NCBI GenBank assembly: GCA_008828725.1
Contig: MEHQ01003359.1
Location: 17,760 to 81,759, forward strand
Origin: Saccharina japonica
Taxonomy: Eukaryota; Sar; Phaeophyceae; Laminariales; Laminariaceae
DNA: 64,000 nt
Direction of reading: 5' to 3'
Shown here: one piece after another, positions 34,201 through 45,979 of the stretch
Position numbering within the stretch: position 1 is the first letter of the stretch
Layout of the letters: each line of letters opens with the position of its first letter
Notes under the pieces: generated by a model
Told to the model about the DNA's origin: nothing
The model's input: only the letters and a program-made list of their open reading frames with translations
Databases searched by the model: none
Translations under genes and position numbers: made by a program

Positions 34201-37200
34201 AGTAGAGGCTATCCCAAGCAACAGCAGCAGTACTGATAACACTACTACAGCAGTACTGATAACACTACTAATGCGTATAATGCCGTAAAACACACATGAT
34301 ACCACCCCCCCCCGCTTTATTAATAAGACAATTTTCGGAGCTGATTTTCCCGACAAGAAAGCAGAGTGTAAACGCCAAGCGATGGGTGTATGGAAAGGTC
34401 TCAGCGAGATATTTCCAAAACCCTATTGTTTTTTTGCGTGTGCCCCCATTGGGTTCGAGAATAATCTCTGCTAACGTTCGTCTATGATATTACACCTGTC
34501 GGTCGATCCACCGGCTGAAGCTTAACGGAACCGATTTTTTGTCACCGATTTTTGTGTATATGATAGGACCCACTCTGCGCGATCATGCCATACGAAATAC
34601 AAGAAATTGAACCTACTTCTGTAGCCCAATATAATAGTTTATTAGGTGCCGTCTTCTTGCGCATATGTGTTAGTCGCGCTCCGCTACGACATTTGATCTA
34701 TTCTCCTTGCAAACGTTCAGCCGTTTATCGGTCTGACCGCGTTTTATCACCGAGTATTGTGCTTATATATACGAGAACAACACCCTTCCTCATATCATAC
34801 GAAGTACACACAAGTGCGTCTACTGTACGTAGCCCAGTACGAGAGCGTTTTTTATGTACATGTCACTTTTTTTTTTTGTGCTCCTGTGTTGTCGCGTTCC
34901 GCTACATTTTCGTATTTCTCCTTGCACATGTTCAGCCCAATACAAGAGTTTATTATGCTGTTGAAGCTGTTCTTATGCGTTCATGCTTGTCGCGCTCCGC
35001 TACGACATTTTCTTATTTTTCCTTGCCAATGTTGTATGATTTGTATGATTTGTATGATTTGTATGCAGATTCACGTGACCGATGATGACCCGTTCTCGCT
35101 GACGCGCGGAGGGGCGCTTGAGAACGTGTCTCTGGTGAAGAAGTACCGCATGAGCGAGGAGGACTACGACAACAGAAAAGGGACGCTGAGGTGGGTGTAT
35201 GTCATATCCGTTACCGCTCTCGCGTCTTCATCCTCCTACCTACTGTTTCCCCCAATAGACGGAGTACCCCGCCTACTTATATACCTCCTCCTGTTAATAC
35301 TAGGCTCCGCGGCATAACGAGAGATATTATATTTAAATAATGTCCTCGCACACAAACACTATGGTCCACACAGTCAACTCAACCGTAGGCAGAACGAGTC
35401 GGCCACGATGAAGAGAATAGCAACGTATATAAAGACCTACTGTTTTTTTCAGTAGGCGGAGCACCCCGCCTACTGTTTACCTCCTCGTATACACCTACTG
35501 TTTTTTCAATAGACGGTGTACTCTGCCTACTGTTTACCTCCCCCTCTTCGTACCTACGTTTATTTTTTCGATGGACGGAGCACCCCACCTACTTGTTTTG
35601 TTTTATGTACTTCGCTTCGTAATACGTAGTGCTCTGTCTGCTGTTTATTGTCTCATTCAATGGTACCAGGTATATAATAGGTGCACCTCGCCTGCGGTTC
35701 CGTATGCATATACTGTATACTGTAATGGCACAGCTGTACCCGCCTACTGTGTGGTTTGTGCAACAGCCCCCCGCGTGCTGCTTGGTGTATACTGGTAAAA
35801 CTGTACCCCGCGTACTGTTTCTTTATTATGGCAAACTTACTCCCCTACTGTTTTGCTTCGCACCTCGCCTACTGCGTCTAGTTCATACCAAAGCAGCCCT
35901 TCTATTGTTGAATGTACACCAGGTACCAGGTATCGGTATATATGAGCACCCCGCCTACTGTTTTATTGATACGACGGCAGTCAGCAGTAACCTGCCTACT
36001 GGTGTACCATGAAACAATAACAGTAGGCGGTTGACGTGTCATATTGTATGAAAACGAGGAAGTACGTTACGCAGAGGCTGCGGTTTGTTTTGGGTCGGCT
36101 TAAGCGTGGGGATGGTTTCGTTCTGATCGTTATGTTGTTGTAATATCGGTTGTGTGTTCTGGCTTTGCCATGTCTGCCTGCTGGTTGTGTGTTGTTGTCG
36201 TCGAGCTGTGAATGCTTGTTGTTGGTTGCTGTTCGCCCCATGTTATTCCTGTTGTCTGTTGCTGTATGCTTGTTGCTGTTACCTCGCTGTTATAAGTGTG
36301 GTTTTGCTGTTGTAAAGAATAGTATAAGACTGTTGCCCCATGTGTGTGTTGTTCTTTTTGTTGACTTGTCTATCCGCATGTATGGATGTCTGATCTGTGT
36401 TCGAGTATATTGCTTCTCCTGGTTGTGTCTCTAAGAGTTGACGTCGCGCGAGCGAAGTGGGTGAAAGAGTCCTAAAAGGCTCAAGCGACTCGTATACTGG
36501 GTTGAGCCCCGTGAGATCGAGAACAAGCGGGAAGCGAGATACGACCAGGGCGGCTTCGGGCAACGCACCATCGGTGGAGGAAACGGGCGCCTTTATCTCT
36601 TATCCAAAACCTGATTCGTAACTACGTCTATTACACGCAGATAACACGCCCTAGATTATAGTGGTAGAAGCCGCGTTTTACCAAAACCAGGAAGGCGGGG
36701 GTGGCCGGGGGAGCCGTTCTCATATCGTTGCGTTGCCCTTAGTTTTCGACGATTGACCACGTATCCCTTCGAACGGAGCAACCAGGAGGGGGGTGGTGTA
36801 CTCATGTCGTGCACGGCCGTAGTCGTAATGACCATAGACCCTCTCATCCCTACAATGCCGGGACGGGACGGGGGGGCACTCATTCGTTGCTTGCCTTGGT
36901 CATTTGACCATTGACCGCTCATCCCTTTCGAGACAGGGGGGCGCACACAACGACAATGGCTGCTTTGGGAAGATGCCATCGACCTATTTCCATAGAGGCA
37001 TGCATCGCTCGGCGTTTTACACCTTCCCCGTATTGTCGAGAAAATCAGCTGAAAACGTCGTCCGAGAGCTAAGGGTGTGTTATCTTATCACCTGGGTGAT
37101 ACGGTACTACTAGTACTACTGTATGATATGGTGGAAATTCGTCAGAGGGGGTGTGTTATCTTATCACCCGGGTGATACGGTACTACTACTGTATGGTATG

Positions 37201-40200
37201 ATATGGTGGAAATTCATCCGAGGGGGTGTGCTATCTTATCACCCGGGTGATACGGTACTGCTACTGTATGACGGTGGAAATTCGTCTTAGGGGGGGTGTT
37301 TTGTCTTATCACCCGGGTGATACATACGATATAACACATACAGCGGCGTATTGGCGCTCCTCGTCTCCCTCCCCGTCCCCGTCTCGTACATGCTCACGCC
37401 TCCCCGCGCCGCTTGAAACCCCCCGAGAGCGGCGTTTGTGTCTTCTGCTGTTCTAGTGCTACGAAAATGATGCAAGTCTAATTTGAGGTAGTGGGATGTG
37501 CTATCATAAGGTTTCAAGAGAAGGGTTGCTTGCACATTTGAGCCACACCATTTCCCACTGACTATTAGGCTACGACATTATTATTGCATCCGATGTATAC
37601 ACCACAGACATGCTTTACAAACGTAGACACGGGGTACTTGGGCCCATGATATTGGTGTGTCGGGCTTTAACTTACATACATTCCCTCGAAGGCGGTTTTT
37701 GTGGTGAAGCTACAGTATATGTTTATTAAAATATAATAAAAATAAAACAGCTATTAATATAATATGAGATCGAAGATTTCGCCGGAACTCATATTTTTTC
37801 AAGCTGAGAGTGATACTTCGATCGCGAGTATTTACGAAGCTCCTCAAGAGAGGACCCCCAGAAAATTAGGCGCCGCCCCTGAAAGGCAAAAACTAGCACG
37901 CATCTAGTTTTGCCCCGAAGCGCGGGTGTAACCCTCAAGAGGTTACGTAGTACCCCGTATACATTATATAACACGCAATACAAGACGCACTCCACACCCG
38001 CCTCCAACGTTTTCTTCCGCAAGCCGAATTTCTCCACAAGGAAAAGGGTGCAAAACAAAAAAAATACGCCATTGTCTACTATGGAAAGGTATATTTTCTG
38101 GAGCAGGTCATTTTCGGGTTTTGTGCATTGCCGCCGCTTTTTTGTTTACGTGACGTTTTCTCCGATAGAGGTATAAGGTATACCTTATTTTGGCTGAAGC
38201 GTTTTCTGAATGACGGGGCTCCTTAACCCATTCAGAACTGAAAAAATGTCCCACGCTAGTTTCAAGTAGTTTGTCCCCAAATTCGTGGGACCAGTTCTTA
38301 AGGGCCCGTATTAACGGGTATGAAATAAATTCAATTTGGAAAAAATAAAATTCAAATACGCTTTTCATTGGTCAACACACGCACCAGCATCAAAGATTAG
38401 GATCTTGGCGTCTAATCAATTTGAATTGGACGAAAAAACCAAAAAGGTCCCAGGACCTTCTTTTCCAAAGAATTCAAATCAAATTGAGGAGTTGGCCCGA
38501 CTTGGACCGGCATGTCCACGGTGGGCAAACGCCCCCGGTACAATCTGGTCATTTCTTGGTGGCATCGATGACCACGACCGAGGCGACAACACGTGAACCA
38601 CAACCCGAGGCCACCGGGACAACAGCCGCGCCCACGCCTATAGACCATAGCACAGCGTACCCCGCGGTGGCGCCTCAAAACCAATCATGGCGGTCGCAAT
38701 CCCAACTTTTCAACCAGCTCGATGCTCCAACCCGATCAAAAACCGAGCGATCGACCCAAAAACAGCATGATACGCTCAAGACTTCGATAACACCATCGCC
38801 GCCCCTGTCTCGCCCGTGGCGTTCCAGGGATCCCTACGCCCACCCAGGAGACCCTGAGAGCGATAGCTTCCTAGCCTGGGCGGTCAAAGGCAAAAGTATG
38901 CTGGCGGCGGCGCGCACGCGTCGACGCATGCTTTCCCTCTCGTCTCCTCTCGTCGATTTTTTTCACCTGGGCGCTGTGACGCATGCTGCGTTTTTCGATT
39001 TCATAAATATTTGAACGAGCAATTCACTACANAGGCCATGGCATTGTTCATCAGGTACGAAGCATTTTTAGTTGCCTCCATAATCCATTTTTGGGTGAGG
39101 TAAAGGGCTCCTCAAGCCACCACCCTTAGAAGGCAGAAACGAACAGGGTGCGCCTCTACCGTAGCATGCGTCACGTGAGTTCTCTTCGATGGTTGCTCGT
39201 TTATTCCACCGGTTCATTCCATTCGAGTTTTTTTCTTTTGAGTTTTTTGCTCGACATTTCCTGGAAAACATTGCGACGTTTTCGTTTCCCCCTGGTATCT
39301 ATTTTTCGTCGACTGCTGTGCCTGGTATGTACGTGTTTTTCTATTTTTCATCTACTGTACGTGTTTTCACTTTTTTTTTTTTTGCGTTTTTTGCGTTTTT
39401 TGCGTTTGCGTACGGCATTTCAAGGACGCCCCCCCGCCCGGAATTGAGAGCGTCGAGGGGATGGCGCAGGGCCAGCGGTGCGAGGTACAGCCTGGGGGGA
39501 GGAGAGGGCAAGTGGAGTTCGTGGGAGAGGTGGAAGGCCTACAGGTGAGATGATTTTCACGCCATGTTGTGCGTAACGTGATCACGTACCAGGTACGCCT
39601 AGACCCTAACTTGCGGTTCTGAGGTGCTGTGAGGGGTGTGTGTAGTGTAGACCCAACCCAGGAAACATGTCCTATTAATAGGCCTTGTACGCAATGTACT
39701 CAGCTTTGCAAGCTGGGCGATGAGTTTGAAGTATTGCTGTGTTGTTTTGTATTCATGTGCTAATCGTATTTTATTTTGTCGCTGTCCAGCTCGATATTAT
39801 GTCTGGCATGTATCATAGAGTGACCCACCTCCCCGCTTGCCATCGATGCATTCGAAGCTGCCACCCATTGCCTGTCCCCCTCATAAGCGGCTCTCTGTAG
39901 GACGCAGCTCGCCCTTCATGCGACTCGCCCAGTACCTCACGTTACGCTTCGCGCTTGGTGCAAGCAATCAATGTCTGCCTGTGGTCCCCCGTCCCGGCCT
40001 TTGTAGGGGCGCGAGTGTCTATGGTCATACGACTACGGTCATGCATGGCATGGGTACACCCCCACCCCCACCGGCATAAAGCCTGCCTGGTCGGTGAAAA
40101 CCCAACGTGCTCCGTCGTGGCCTTTGTAGGGATGCGAGGTTCTATGATCATGGTCTTACGACTTTGGCCATGAATGACACCAGTACACCGCACCCTTTCT

Positions 40201-40704
40201 TAGGAGTAGGAACGGTGCTCCTTATGCTATCTCTTCACTAAGAGACAGCTTTTCGGGACATTGAGCGCTCGACACGCTCGGCAAATGCCGTAACCTACGA
40301 GGTCTATATCGAAAACATAACGCAGAAAACTGACGATGTTGGTTACCTCACCTCAGTTGGAAGCCCCAATCTCAGCTAGATATATCGAAAGGGGTGGTCA
40401 ATGGTCAAATGACTAAGGCAAGCAACCATCTGAGTACCCCCCTCCCCCCCTCGCCCCCCCCCCGCGGCATGGCCATCTTGCTTGCTTTGCGCGTGGCATG
40501 CTGTCGTGTCACCAGGCCGGCTACTGGGTGGGCGTGCGGTTCGACGAGCCGGTGGGGCGCGGGGACGGGAGCGTCCGAGGAAAGCAGCTGTTCGAGTGCG
40601 GAAAGGGTTTCGGCGGTTTCGTTCGCGGGAAAAATGTAACCGTCGGAGATTTCCCCGAGAGGCCGTTCGACGAAGACGATGAGGAGGATGAAGACGAGAT
40701 GTGA
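31299..40704 (+). CDS. tbcb: Tubulin-folding cofactor B (UBL plus CAP-Gly)
   Basis: TBCB binds alpha-tubulin after its release from the cytosolic chaperonin and, with TBCE, takes part in heterodimer assembly and disassembly. Exons found: 31299-31451, 32519-32605, 33849-33911, 35069-35190, 39425-39544, 40516-40704 (TGA). The start ATG has context ACCATGG. Exons 1-4 form the ubiquitin-like domain: SVNISHSN, then LGDVKGKIYTHCGT, then KKLGFYGVQSGME, then IHVTDDDPFSL. They end with MSEEDYDNRKGTL, a typical TBCB segment. Exon 39425 begins the CAP-Gly region (GQRCEVQPGGRRGQVEFVG). The last exon continues GYWVGVRFDEP, with GRGDGS in place of GKNDGS and GKQLFECGKGFGGFV, and ends in an acidic tail EDEDEM. 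Exon 35190 ends in phase 2 while 39425 starts in phase 0, so a short linker exon between them has not been found. A 393-bp gap lies in intron 2. Confidence 0.92.
32640..32880. repeat. Homopurine GGGA-rich tract in TBCB intron 2
   Basis: About 240 bp of almost uninterrupted purines (GGGAGGGAGGGAGGGA type) begin 35 bp after the exon 2 donor. Such a tract can form triplex or quadruplex DNA. Pro/Leu/Ser-rich ORFs on the minus strand are artefacts. Confidence 0.9.
32996..33048. repeat. TAG trinucleotide repeat
   Basis: A (TAG)n-like run, interrupted by AAT and CAG triplets, in TBCB intron 2. Confidence 0.85.
33268..33660. other. Assembly gap of 393 N
   Basis: A run of N directly follows a C run (33246-33267) and precedes a copy of the poly-C-tailed repeat (33664-33807). 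Its true length is unknown. Any ORF crossing it is meaningless. A further single N is at 39032. Confidence 1.
33664..33807. repeat. Poly-C-tailed dispersed repeat beside the gap
   Basis: Nearly identical to 27033-27170, from GGCGTTTCGCGCTTGGTGCA through CATTGTAGGGATGCGAGGGT to ATGAGTACACCCC and a C run of about 17. It ends about 40 bp before the TBCB exon at 33849. Confidence 0.8.
37085..37330. repeat. Four tandem copies around a TATCACCCGGGTGATA palindrome
   Basis: Four copies, about 75 bp apart, carry the palindrome TATCACCCGGGTGATACGGT (the first copy has a CCTGGG variant), preceded by GTGTGTTATCT. The inter-copy sequence contains GGTGGAAATTCGTC. It lies in the large TBCB intron 35191-39424. 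The palindrome could be a protein-binding site, but its repetition suggests a minisatellite. Confidence 0.75.
38223..38415. mobile_element. TTAA-type MITE abutting a one-armed PIF/Harbinger-like MITE
   Basis: CCTTAACCCATTCAGAACTG through GACCAGTTCTTAAG (38223-38301) is a diverged TTAA-type palindrome. It is followed at once by GGGCCCGTATTAACGGG and the arm with CATTGGTCAACACACGCACC, ending near 38415. The second arm of that element is missing. Both lie in TBCB intron sequence. Confidence 0.65.
39938..40190. repeat. Two tandem copies of the poly-C-associated repeat
   Basis: Copies at 39946-40060 and 40079-40190 share GGTGAAAACCCAACGTGCTC-type and GATGCGAGGTTCTATG-type words. The first ends in a CCCCCACCCCCACC tract. 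They lie in the last TBCB intron, followed by a copy of the GGTCAAATGACTAAGGCAAG block at 40395-40435. Confidence 0.7.
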
Positions 40705-40755
40705 TCGGGAAGCGCAAAAAAGAAAAAAGAAAAAGTGTATCGGTAAAAAAATGTG

Positions 40756-41074
40756 CACACGTCGGACAGATGACGATCTAAGATCGTCTAGATCCTATAT
40801 ACATCCTGCCGTTATGATAGACAGATCACGATCTATTGTAGATGATCTACAGTAGATCCTAACCTGCCGTTGTGATACGTTGTGCGGGATCTGTGTAGTA
40901 CAGATCCAAACCGGGAAATGTGCCCTAGATTGTGCAGGTGGTACGGCTCCCACCCGGCAACATGAGCTAGATCATACAGATCATACAGATCATACAGATC
41001 ATACAGATCAATATTCGATCTTCCCTGAAATATCTAGATAATGAAGCGGGAATCGATGATCTGTCCGACGTGTG
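40756..41074. mobile_element. 319-bp TIR element just downstream of TBCB
   Basis: The ends are inverted repeats: CACACGTCGGACAGATGACG on the left, and GATCTGTCCGACGTGTG on the right. The interior contains GATCTA palindromes and four tandem ATCATACAG units. No ORF is present. It separates the TBCB stop codon from a decayed copy of its last exon. I could not define a target duplication with confidence. Confidence 0.7.
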
Positions 41075-41101
41075 AAAAAGTGTAACGGGGGGGGATATGT
41101 T

Positions 41102-41252
41102 CCTGTTCGAGTATGGAAAGGGGTTTCGGCGGTTTCGCCCGCCGGCGGCAATAGTGTAACCGTCGGAGATTTCTGGGAATGGTGGCTTTATGAAGACGGT
41201 GGTGATGACGAGGGGGAGGATGAAGATGAAAATTAAGATGAGATGTAATCGG
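41102..41252 (+). pseudogene. Decayed duplicate of the last TBCB exon
   Basis: This matches the 3' half of the CAP-Gly exon. CTGTTCGAGTATGGAAAGGG corresponds to 40588 onward, then GTAACCGTCGGAGATTTC, then the acidic GAGGATGAAGATGA tail and AGATGTAATCGG. An in-frame stop and indels destroy the reading frame. It is a tandem 3'-end duplication, not a second gene. Confidence 0.85.
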
Positions 41253-42384
41253 AATATCTAAAAAACGTGAAACGGAAAAAAGGGCGTCTAACGGAAACAA
41301 TTGTAACGGAAAAAAGCGTGTAGCGGCTGCTATACGTACATGCGTACGTAGATTTTGACCGCTGCCGACCGATTTGGTGCTCTCTCGCAACAAGAAGCGA
41401 AGTAACGCCTCTTTTGTGTGTAAAGGTGCGAGGAGGCGGTGGAGGGAAGGGGGGATGGGGTCAAGCGATACAAACTCGTACATACGTACGAGTAGTCCTT
41501 CGCGGGTAGCGTTTGCCCGTCCGTGGTTCTTGCAGTGCAATGCGCGGGTTTTATTCCTCCGTTCTTGGGCGAATCGGACCGGTGTTGCCCACTCGCTAAT
41601 GGTATATAACATGGCGTTTTTTACCTGGGAAAATTGGACACGATGAAATAGATGTAATTGATCGTTGGCCCCATTGGGCGAATTTGTCTACTTTTTCGGC
41701 CTTCGAAAAAAAAACAGGTTCCCGGGACTTGGTTTGGTACTACGGGCACACAACTGAGTTACGTTTTCGGGGCATCTTAAGTTTTTAAGAGTACCGCATA
41801 CCACAAAAGGCCTCCTCTTAAATCGCGTTTGTTCGTGACAATTTCTTCATGGTTGGGATGCATGTGTTGTTCCGAGGATGATTGGGGCTCTTTGGGACGA
41901 ATGATGCCACCGTATGTATGCCACCATGGTCGCACGAGTCCCCCCTCCCTGGTGATATTCTCGTGTTTGATGCAACGTGTGGTCGTACCGCTATGAGAGC
42001 GTTTGATGCAACGTGTTGTCGGAGGATGCTCTATGGTACCCCGCAACGTGTTGTCGGAGGATGCTTTATGGTACCCCTCACGACTGCTGTGTTAGTAGTA
42101 GCGTAGCCTGTGGGCGGGGGTACTCGCCGTGTCAAAATGCATGGTCATGTCCGCATGAAAATAGATAGACCCTCGCATCGCTACGTACAAGGAGGTCGGG
42201 ATGGAGCACATACATCGGGTTTTCAATGAACTGAGGCAGACTTTGATTGCACCGAGCGCGAAACGAAACGTGAAGTAAGTGTTCGGCGAGTCGCAGAAGG
42301 GTGAAAACAAATGTTAACCAGGTTAAGGCACCCCTTCGATAGATAGCGTCCAAAAAAACGATGATGACGTTTTGTAGTGTTCTC

Positions 42385-42950
42385 AACCGACGCGTGCTAC
42401 GATAGAGGTGCACCGTGTTTTTTCTGAGCTTGGTCACTTGAGACGCGTGCTACGGTAGAGGTAGCACTTTTTGGCTGAATCGCTTTCTGAACGATCGGGC
42501 TCCTTAACCCAAATTCGTCGGACTTTCGTTTTCATGACGAATAATGTTTCAGGATATACTTCGGTCATGAGATTTCGCATCCGGCAGCACTTTTATTCCT
42601 CCAAAACCGTTTTTTCAGAGTGGTATGGAGCTCCTCAAGTTAGGAGCTCAGAAAAAAACATAGTGCACCTCTATCTGCCTTGTAAGGGTGGTCAGTTATC
42701 ACTTGAGGAGCTCTATGCCTCACCTAAAAACAGATTTTGGAGGAAAATAAAAGTGCTACGAGTACCCCTTGCCTATATACTCGATGAACAATCCCATGGC
42801 CCTATTAATAGTAGAAAATGAAATACGTTGCGACAAAATAATGGAATTTGCGACGATTTTGGGTTAAGGACCCCCGTCATTCAGAAAACGTTTCTGCCAA
42901 AAAAAGGTATACCTATATACCTCTATCGCAGCACGCGCCAACCGTATAAT
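42385..42950. mobile_element. Nested copies of the GTGCTACGATAGAGG-ended family
   Basis: CGTGCTACGATAGAGGTGCA at about 42395 is followed at about 42440 by CGTGCTACGGTAGAGGTAGC. The inverse form CCTCTATCGCAGCACGCG closes at about 42938. Shared internal words include GAACGATCGGGCTCCTTAAC and GCACCTCTATCTGCCTTGTA. The arrangement suggests insertion of one copy into another. Confidence 0.6.
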
Positions 42951-43184
42951 GTTGGTATGTAAGAAGAGCAGCGTGAAGGGCCGAGAAGTAGTACGGGTAG
43001 GATCGTGATGTTGTTGCGCCCGTACCTTACGACTCCTTGCCTTGTAAATTGGACACCAATTGGTGCGTGTCATCCCCCAAAGGCCAATAATGATGTCGTA
43101 GAAGCGTCGCTGTAATCATCATTTTGCTTTGTCAATTTTCTCCCCCCTGAAGTCCCGAGAGGGATATATGGCTTATTAAGGGCC

Positions 43185-43352
43185 ATTCAGAGCTGGAAAC
43201 ATTATCCCACACTAATTCCAAGTAGTTTTCCCCCAAATACGTGGGACCAGTTCTTAACCTTTTTAGTACTGCACTGTACATAATAAAACATTTCAGTCAA
43301 ATTCCAAGTGTTTTGTCCCCACATCGGTACTGCAGTACTATAGGGGTTAAAG
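43185..43352. mobile_element. Two TTAA-type palindromes side by side
   Basis: The first copy has GGGCCATTCAGAGCTGG through GGGACCAGTTCTTAAC. The second has TTAACCTTTTTAGTACTGCA through GTACTGCAGTACTATAGGGG and TTAA. Both contain AATTCCAAGT and GTCCCCA cores. They are diverged from the 97-bp copies at 7533 and 15448. Confidence 0.6.
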
Positions 43353-43790
43353 GGTTTTAGGGTCGTTCTTATCGAGCATTTTTTATCCAAAATTTCCATT
43401 TGTTTTTGCCCAAAAAAACCCAAAAAAACACAGGAAAAGCGAGGAAAAAAGGATATACATATTTGAATTTTTGGAATTTTAACAGAGGGCAAACTATTTG
43501 GAAGGCTTCGCATTCCAACATCTTGACATTCTTTTTGGAAAATATGGAAATCCTAAAAATTGCGCCAAAAAATGTATTAGGAATTTTTGGGGGAAAGTTG
43601 CTCGATAAGAACGACCCTAAAGAAGGGCTTATTGCTTATCAAAGAGGGCCCTGCCCCGACCAGCCCTGAACTTGAATCTGCGAATAATAATGTAATAGTA
43701 GAACATCACCTATTACGGGGAACCATAGTGAAGAGAACCTACGGTACAGACAAAAAAAGTACCAGGTATATATTTTCCAGTTTTAACTGC

Positions 43791-45216
43791 AGGGAGCCGC
43801 ATCTATCTGAGATTTCCCGAAAATTATGGAAAGTAAAAAAAAAAAAACGTAGAATCACAAATAAAAACGAACAGCCCAGGATGAAGATACGTATCAAAAC
43901 CAAAGGCATTTTGCCCCACCGATTGACATGACGAAAAAGAAGGCCTGCTCGGTAACACAAGGAACTGGAGCTCCATTCTACCCACTGCCGGCGTCATTTG
44001 AGCCCTTGTGGCCGGCACACTGCTCTCCGATCTGCTGGCAAGGCGTGTCTCTCCGCACTGCAAAAACACAACAAGCCGGTAGTAGTCCAGATGCATGCAC
44101 CAGCAAAATTAATGGGGCCCGAGCCAGCATCTCAGCCCAACGAAACCAAGGTTGACATGCACCCCACGACCGATGGCTCCATTGTAACATCGGCCGTTTC
44201 CAATTTCGATGCTTGTATCGTTCGCGGGCTCAATTTTCTCGTACTTGTTCGGTGCAGGTACTGCTGTAAGAAATGAGCAAATTACGAGTACTCGAACCAA
44301 AATATCACCAATAATATCGTTTCGCCGATCGAGGAAACTTGCGCAGATTCTGCTGCTTGTAGGCGCAACTCGTGCTCGACCTAGGGAAGAGGGTTGCAAG
44401 AGACATTTGGCGTGGCTGTTGTCCTCTACTAGAGGGTTCGAGGAGAGCAATCGGCGACGCAAATGGTCTCGCCCTTCGGAGGTAGCGCTGCCCTCCGTCC
44501 AGATTCGCCAAAAGAGAGATGTACCCCGAAAATCTCATCAGAGCAGATCAAGGACTGGCTTCGAACAGCAGCACGTTCTCCCTCGACAAGGCACCCCATG
44601 GCCAGCTTCAGCCTCTCAAGTGGTCCCTCTGACCTCGGGAGACGGCCTCAAGTAGTCCCAGCGAAAAAGAAGCCTCGATCACCGAGGTTTTTAGCCCCTG
44701 ACCTACGAGGATGATGTAGATGAACACCGACGCGCCGCGATTCTACTTACTTCTGATACGAACAAGTACGAGAAAATTGAGCCCGCGAACGATACAAGCA
44801 TCGAAATTGGAAACGGCCGACGTTACAATGGAGCCATGGGTCGTGGGGTGCATGTCAACCTTGGTTTCGTTGGGCTGAGATGCTGACTCAGGCCCCATTA
44901 ATTTTCCTGGTGCATGCATCTGGACCACCGGCTTGCTGTGTTTATGCAGTTCGGAGAGACACGCCTTGCCGGCAGATCGGAGAGCAGTGTGCCGGCCGCA
45001 AGGGCTCAAATGGCGCTGGCATTGGGTAGAAGGGAGCTCCAGTTCCTTGTGTTACCGAGCCGGCCTTCTTTTTCGTCATGCAATCGGTGGGGCAAAATGC
45101 CTTTGGTTTTGATACGTATCTTCATCCTGGGCTGTTCGTTTTTATTTGTGATTCTACGTTGTTTTTTTTTTTTTTAACTCGTCATAATTTTCGGGAAATC
45201 TCAGATGCGGCCCCCT
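43791..45216. mobile_element. Long inverted repeat, arms about 460 bp
   Basis: The left arm (43791-44250) and right arm (44760-45216) are inverted copies with scattered differences and a 509-bp spacer. For example CGGGCTCAATTTTCTCGTAC at 44225 matches the inverse GTACGAGAAAATTGAGCCCG at 44766. ORFs in the spacer have biased composition and no recognised domain. It may be a fold-back transposon or a transcribed hairpin source. Confidence 0.8.
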
Positions 45217-45231
45217 GATAAAATAAAGGGC

Positions 45232-45979
45232 AATAACCAAAAACGGGTACACCCGCGCCGGTTTGAGTCAAAAACGGGTACAGCATGGAAACGAGTCAAA
45301 ACACCACATCCCACGAGCCATCACGGGGTAGATTGGCCAAAATCACATCGTGCCCGTTTCTGAGGGGTAGTGGCAACCAGGCACACTTGTCGGCGCCTAA
45401 CTATACACTTAGATGTGTCCGGATTATGTTTGGAGGGTTCAGGTCCGGGTTGGGTCGGGAGCAGGGTCAGGGATCAGGGATGTTGACGCAGAGGGTTCTG
45501 GCGGCAAGCATGTAATGCGTGTTCATTTGGTCTCAGCTTGTACCTGTACTGCTGTGCACACATATACCTGGTATACAACATTATATTAGGTGGATGGTCG
45601 TATATATGACTCTGAAGACGTACGTACGTACTATTATACGTACGTGCCCAGGTGCGGAAAATGGTTGAATATGGTTTAAGTGGATTGTGAAAAAGGCTTG
45701 AAAGAAAATGAAACAACGAAAGTCTTAGAGCGGCCGCAGACGCAATGGAGAGCGAGGCACACTGTAGGCAAGTGGTTAACCAAAATAAATAATATAAACG
45801 GTTGAAAGCCAAGCATAATAGACATTTGCAGTTGTACCCGAGACAGTATCTCTAAAAAATGCGTACAAATTGTTTTTGGCCAATCGCGTGGCTCGCTGGG
45901 CGTGTTTTTTACTTGATTCCAACATGTACCCGTTTTTAAGTGAAAACCGACCGGGTATAATACCCGTTTTTGGTTATTG
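45232..45979. mobile_element. 748-bp element with ~52-bp terminal inverted repeats
   Basis: The left end is CAATAACCAAAAACGGGTAC and the right end is its inverse TACCCGTTTTTGGTTATTG. The similarity continues through a second AAAAACGGGTACA word about 40 bp inward at each end. The interior has no convincing ORF. It begins 15 bp after the long inverted repeat ends. The superfamily is not assignable from these ends alone. Confidence 0.78.

Noticed and set aside
36503..36565. Candidate TBCB linker exon with basic codons (EIENKREARYDQGG)
   Set aside because: The available splice sites do not give the required phase 2 to phase 0 connection in that frame.
38421..39014. 197-aa plus-strand ORF in the TBCB intron
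   Set aside because: Its frame starts within a MITE remnant, has no recognised domain and does not join in phase with the TBCB exons. It could be a transposon relic, but I have no positive evidence.
41034..41612. 192-aa minus-strand ORF
   Set aside because: It runs antisense across the decayed TBCB exon copy and a MITE end; its composition is unlike the genuine exons.
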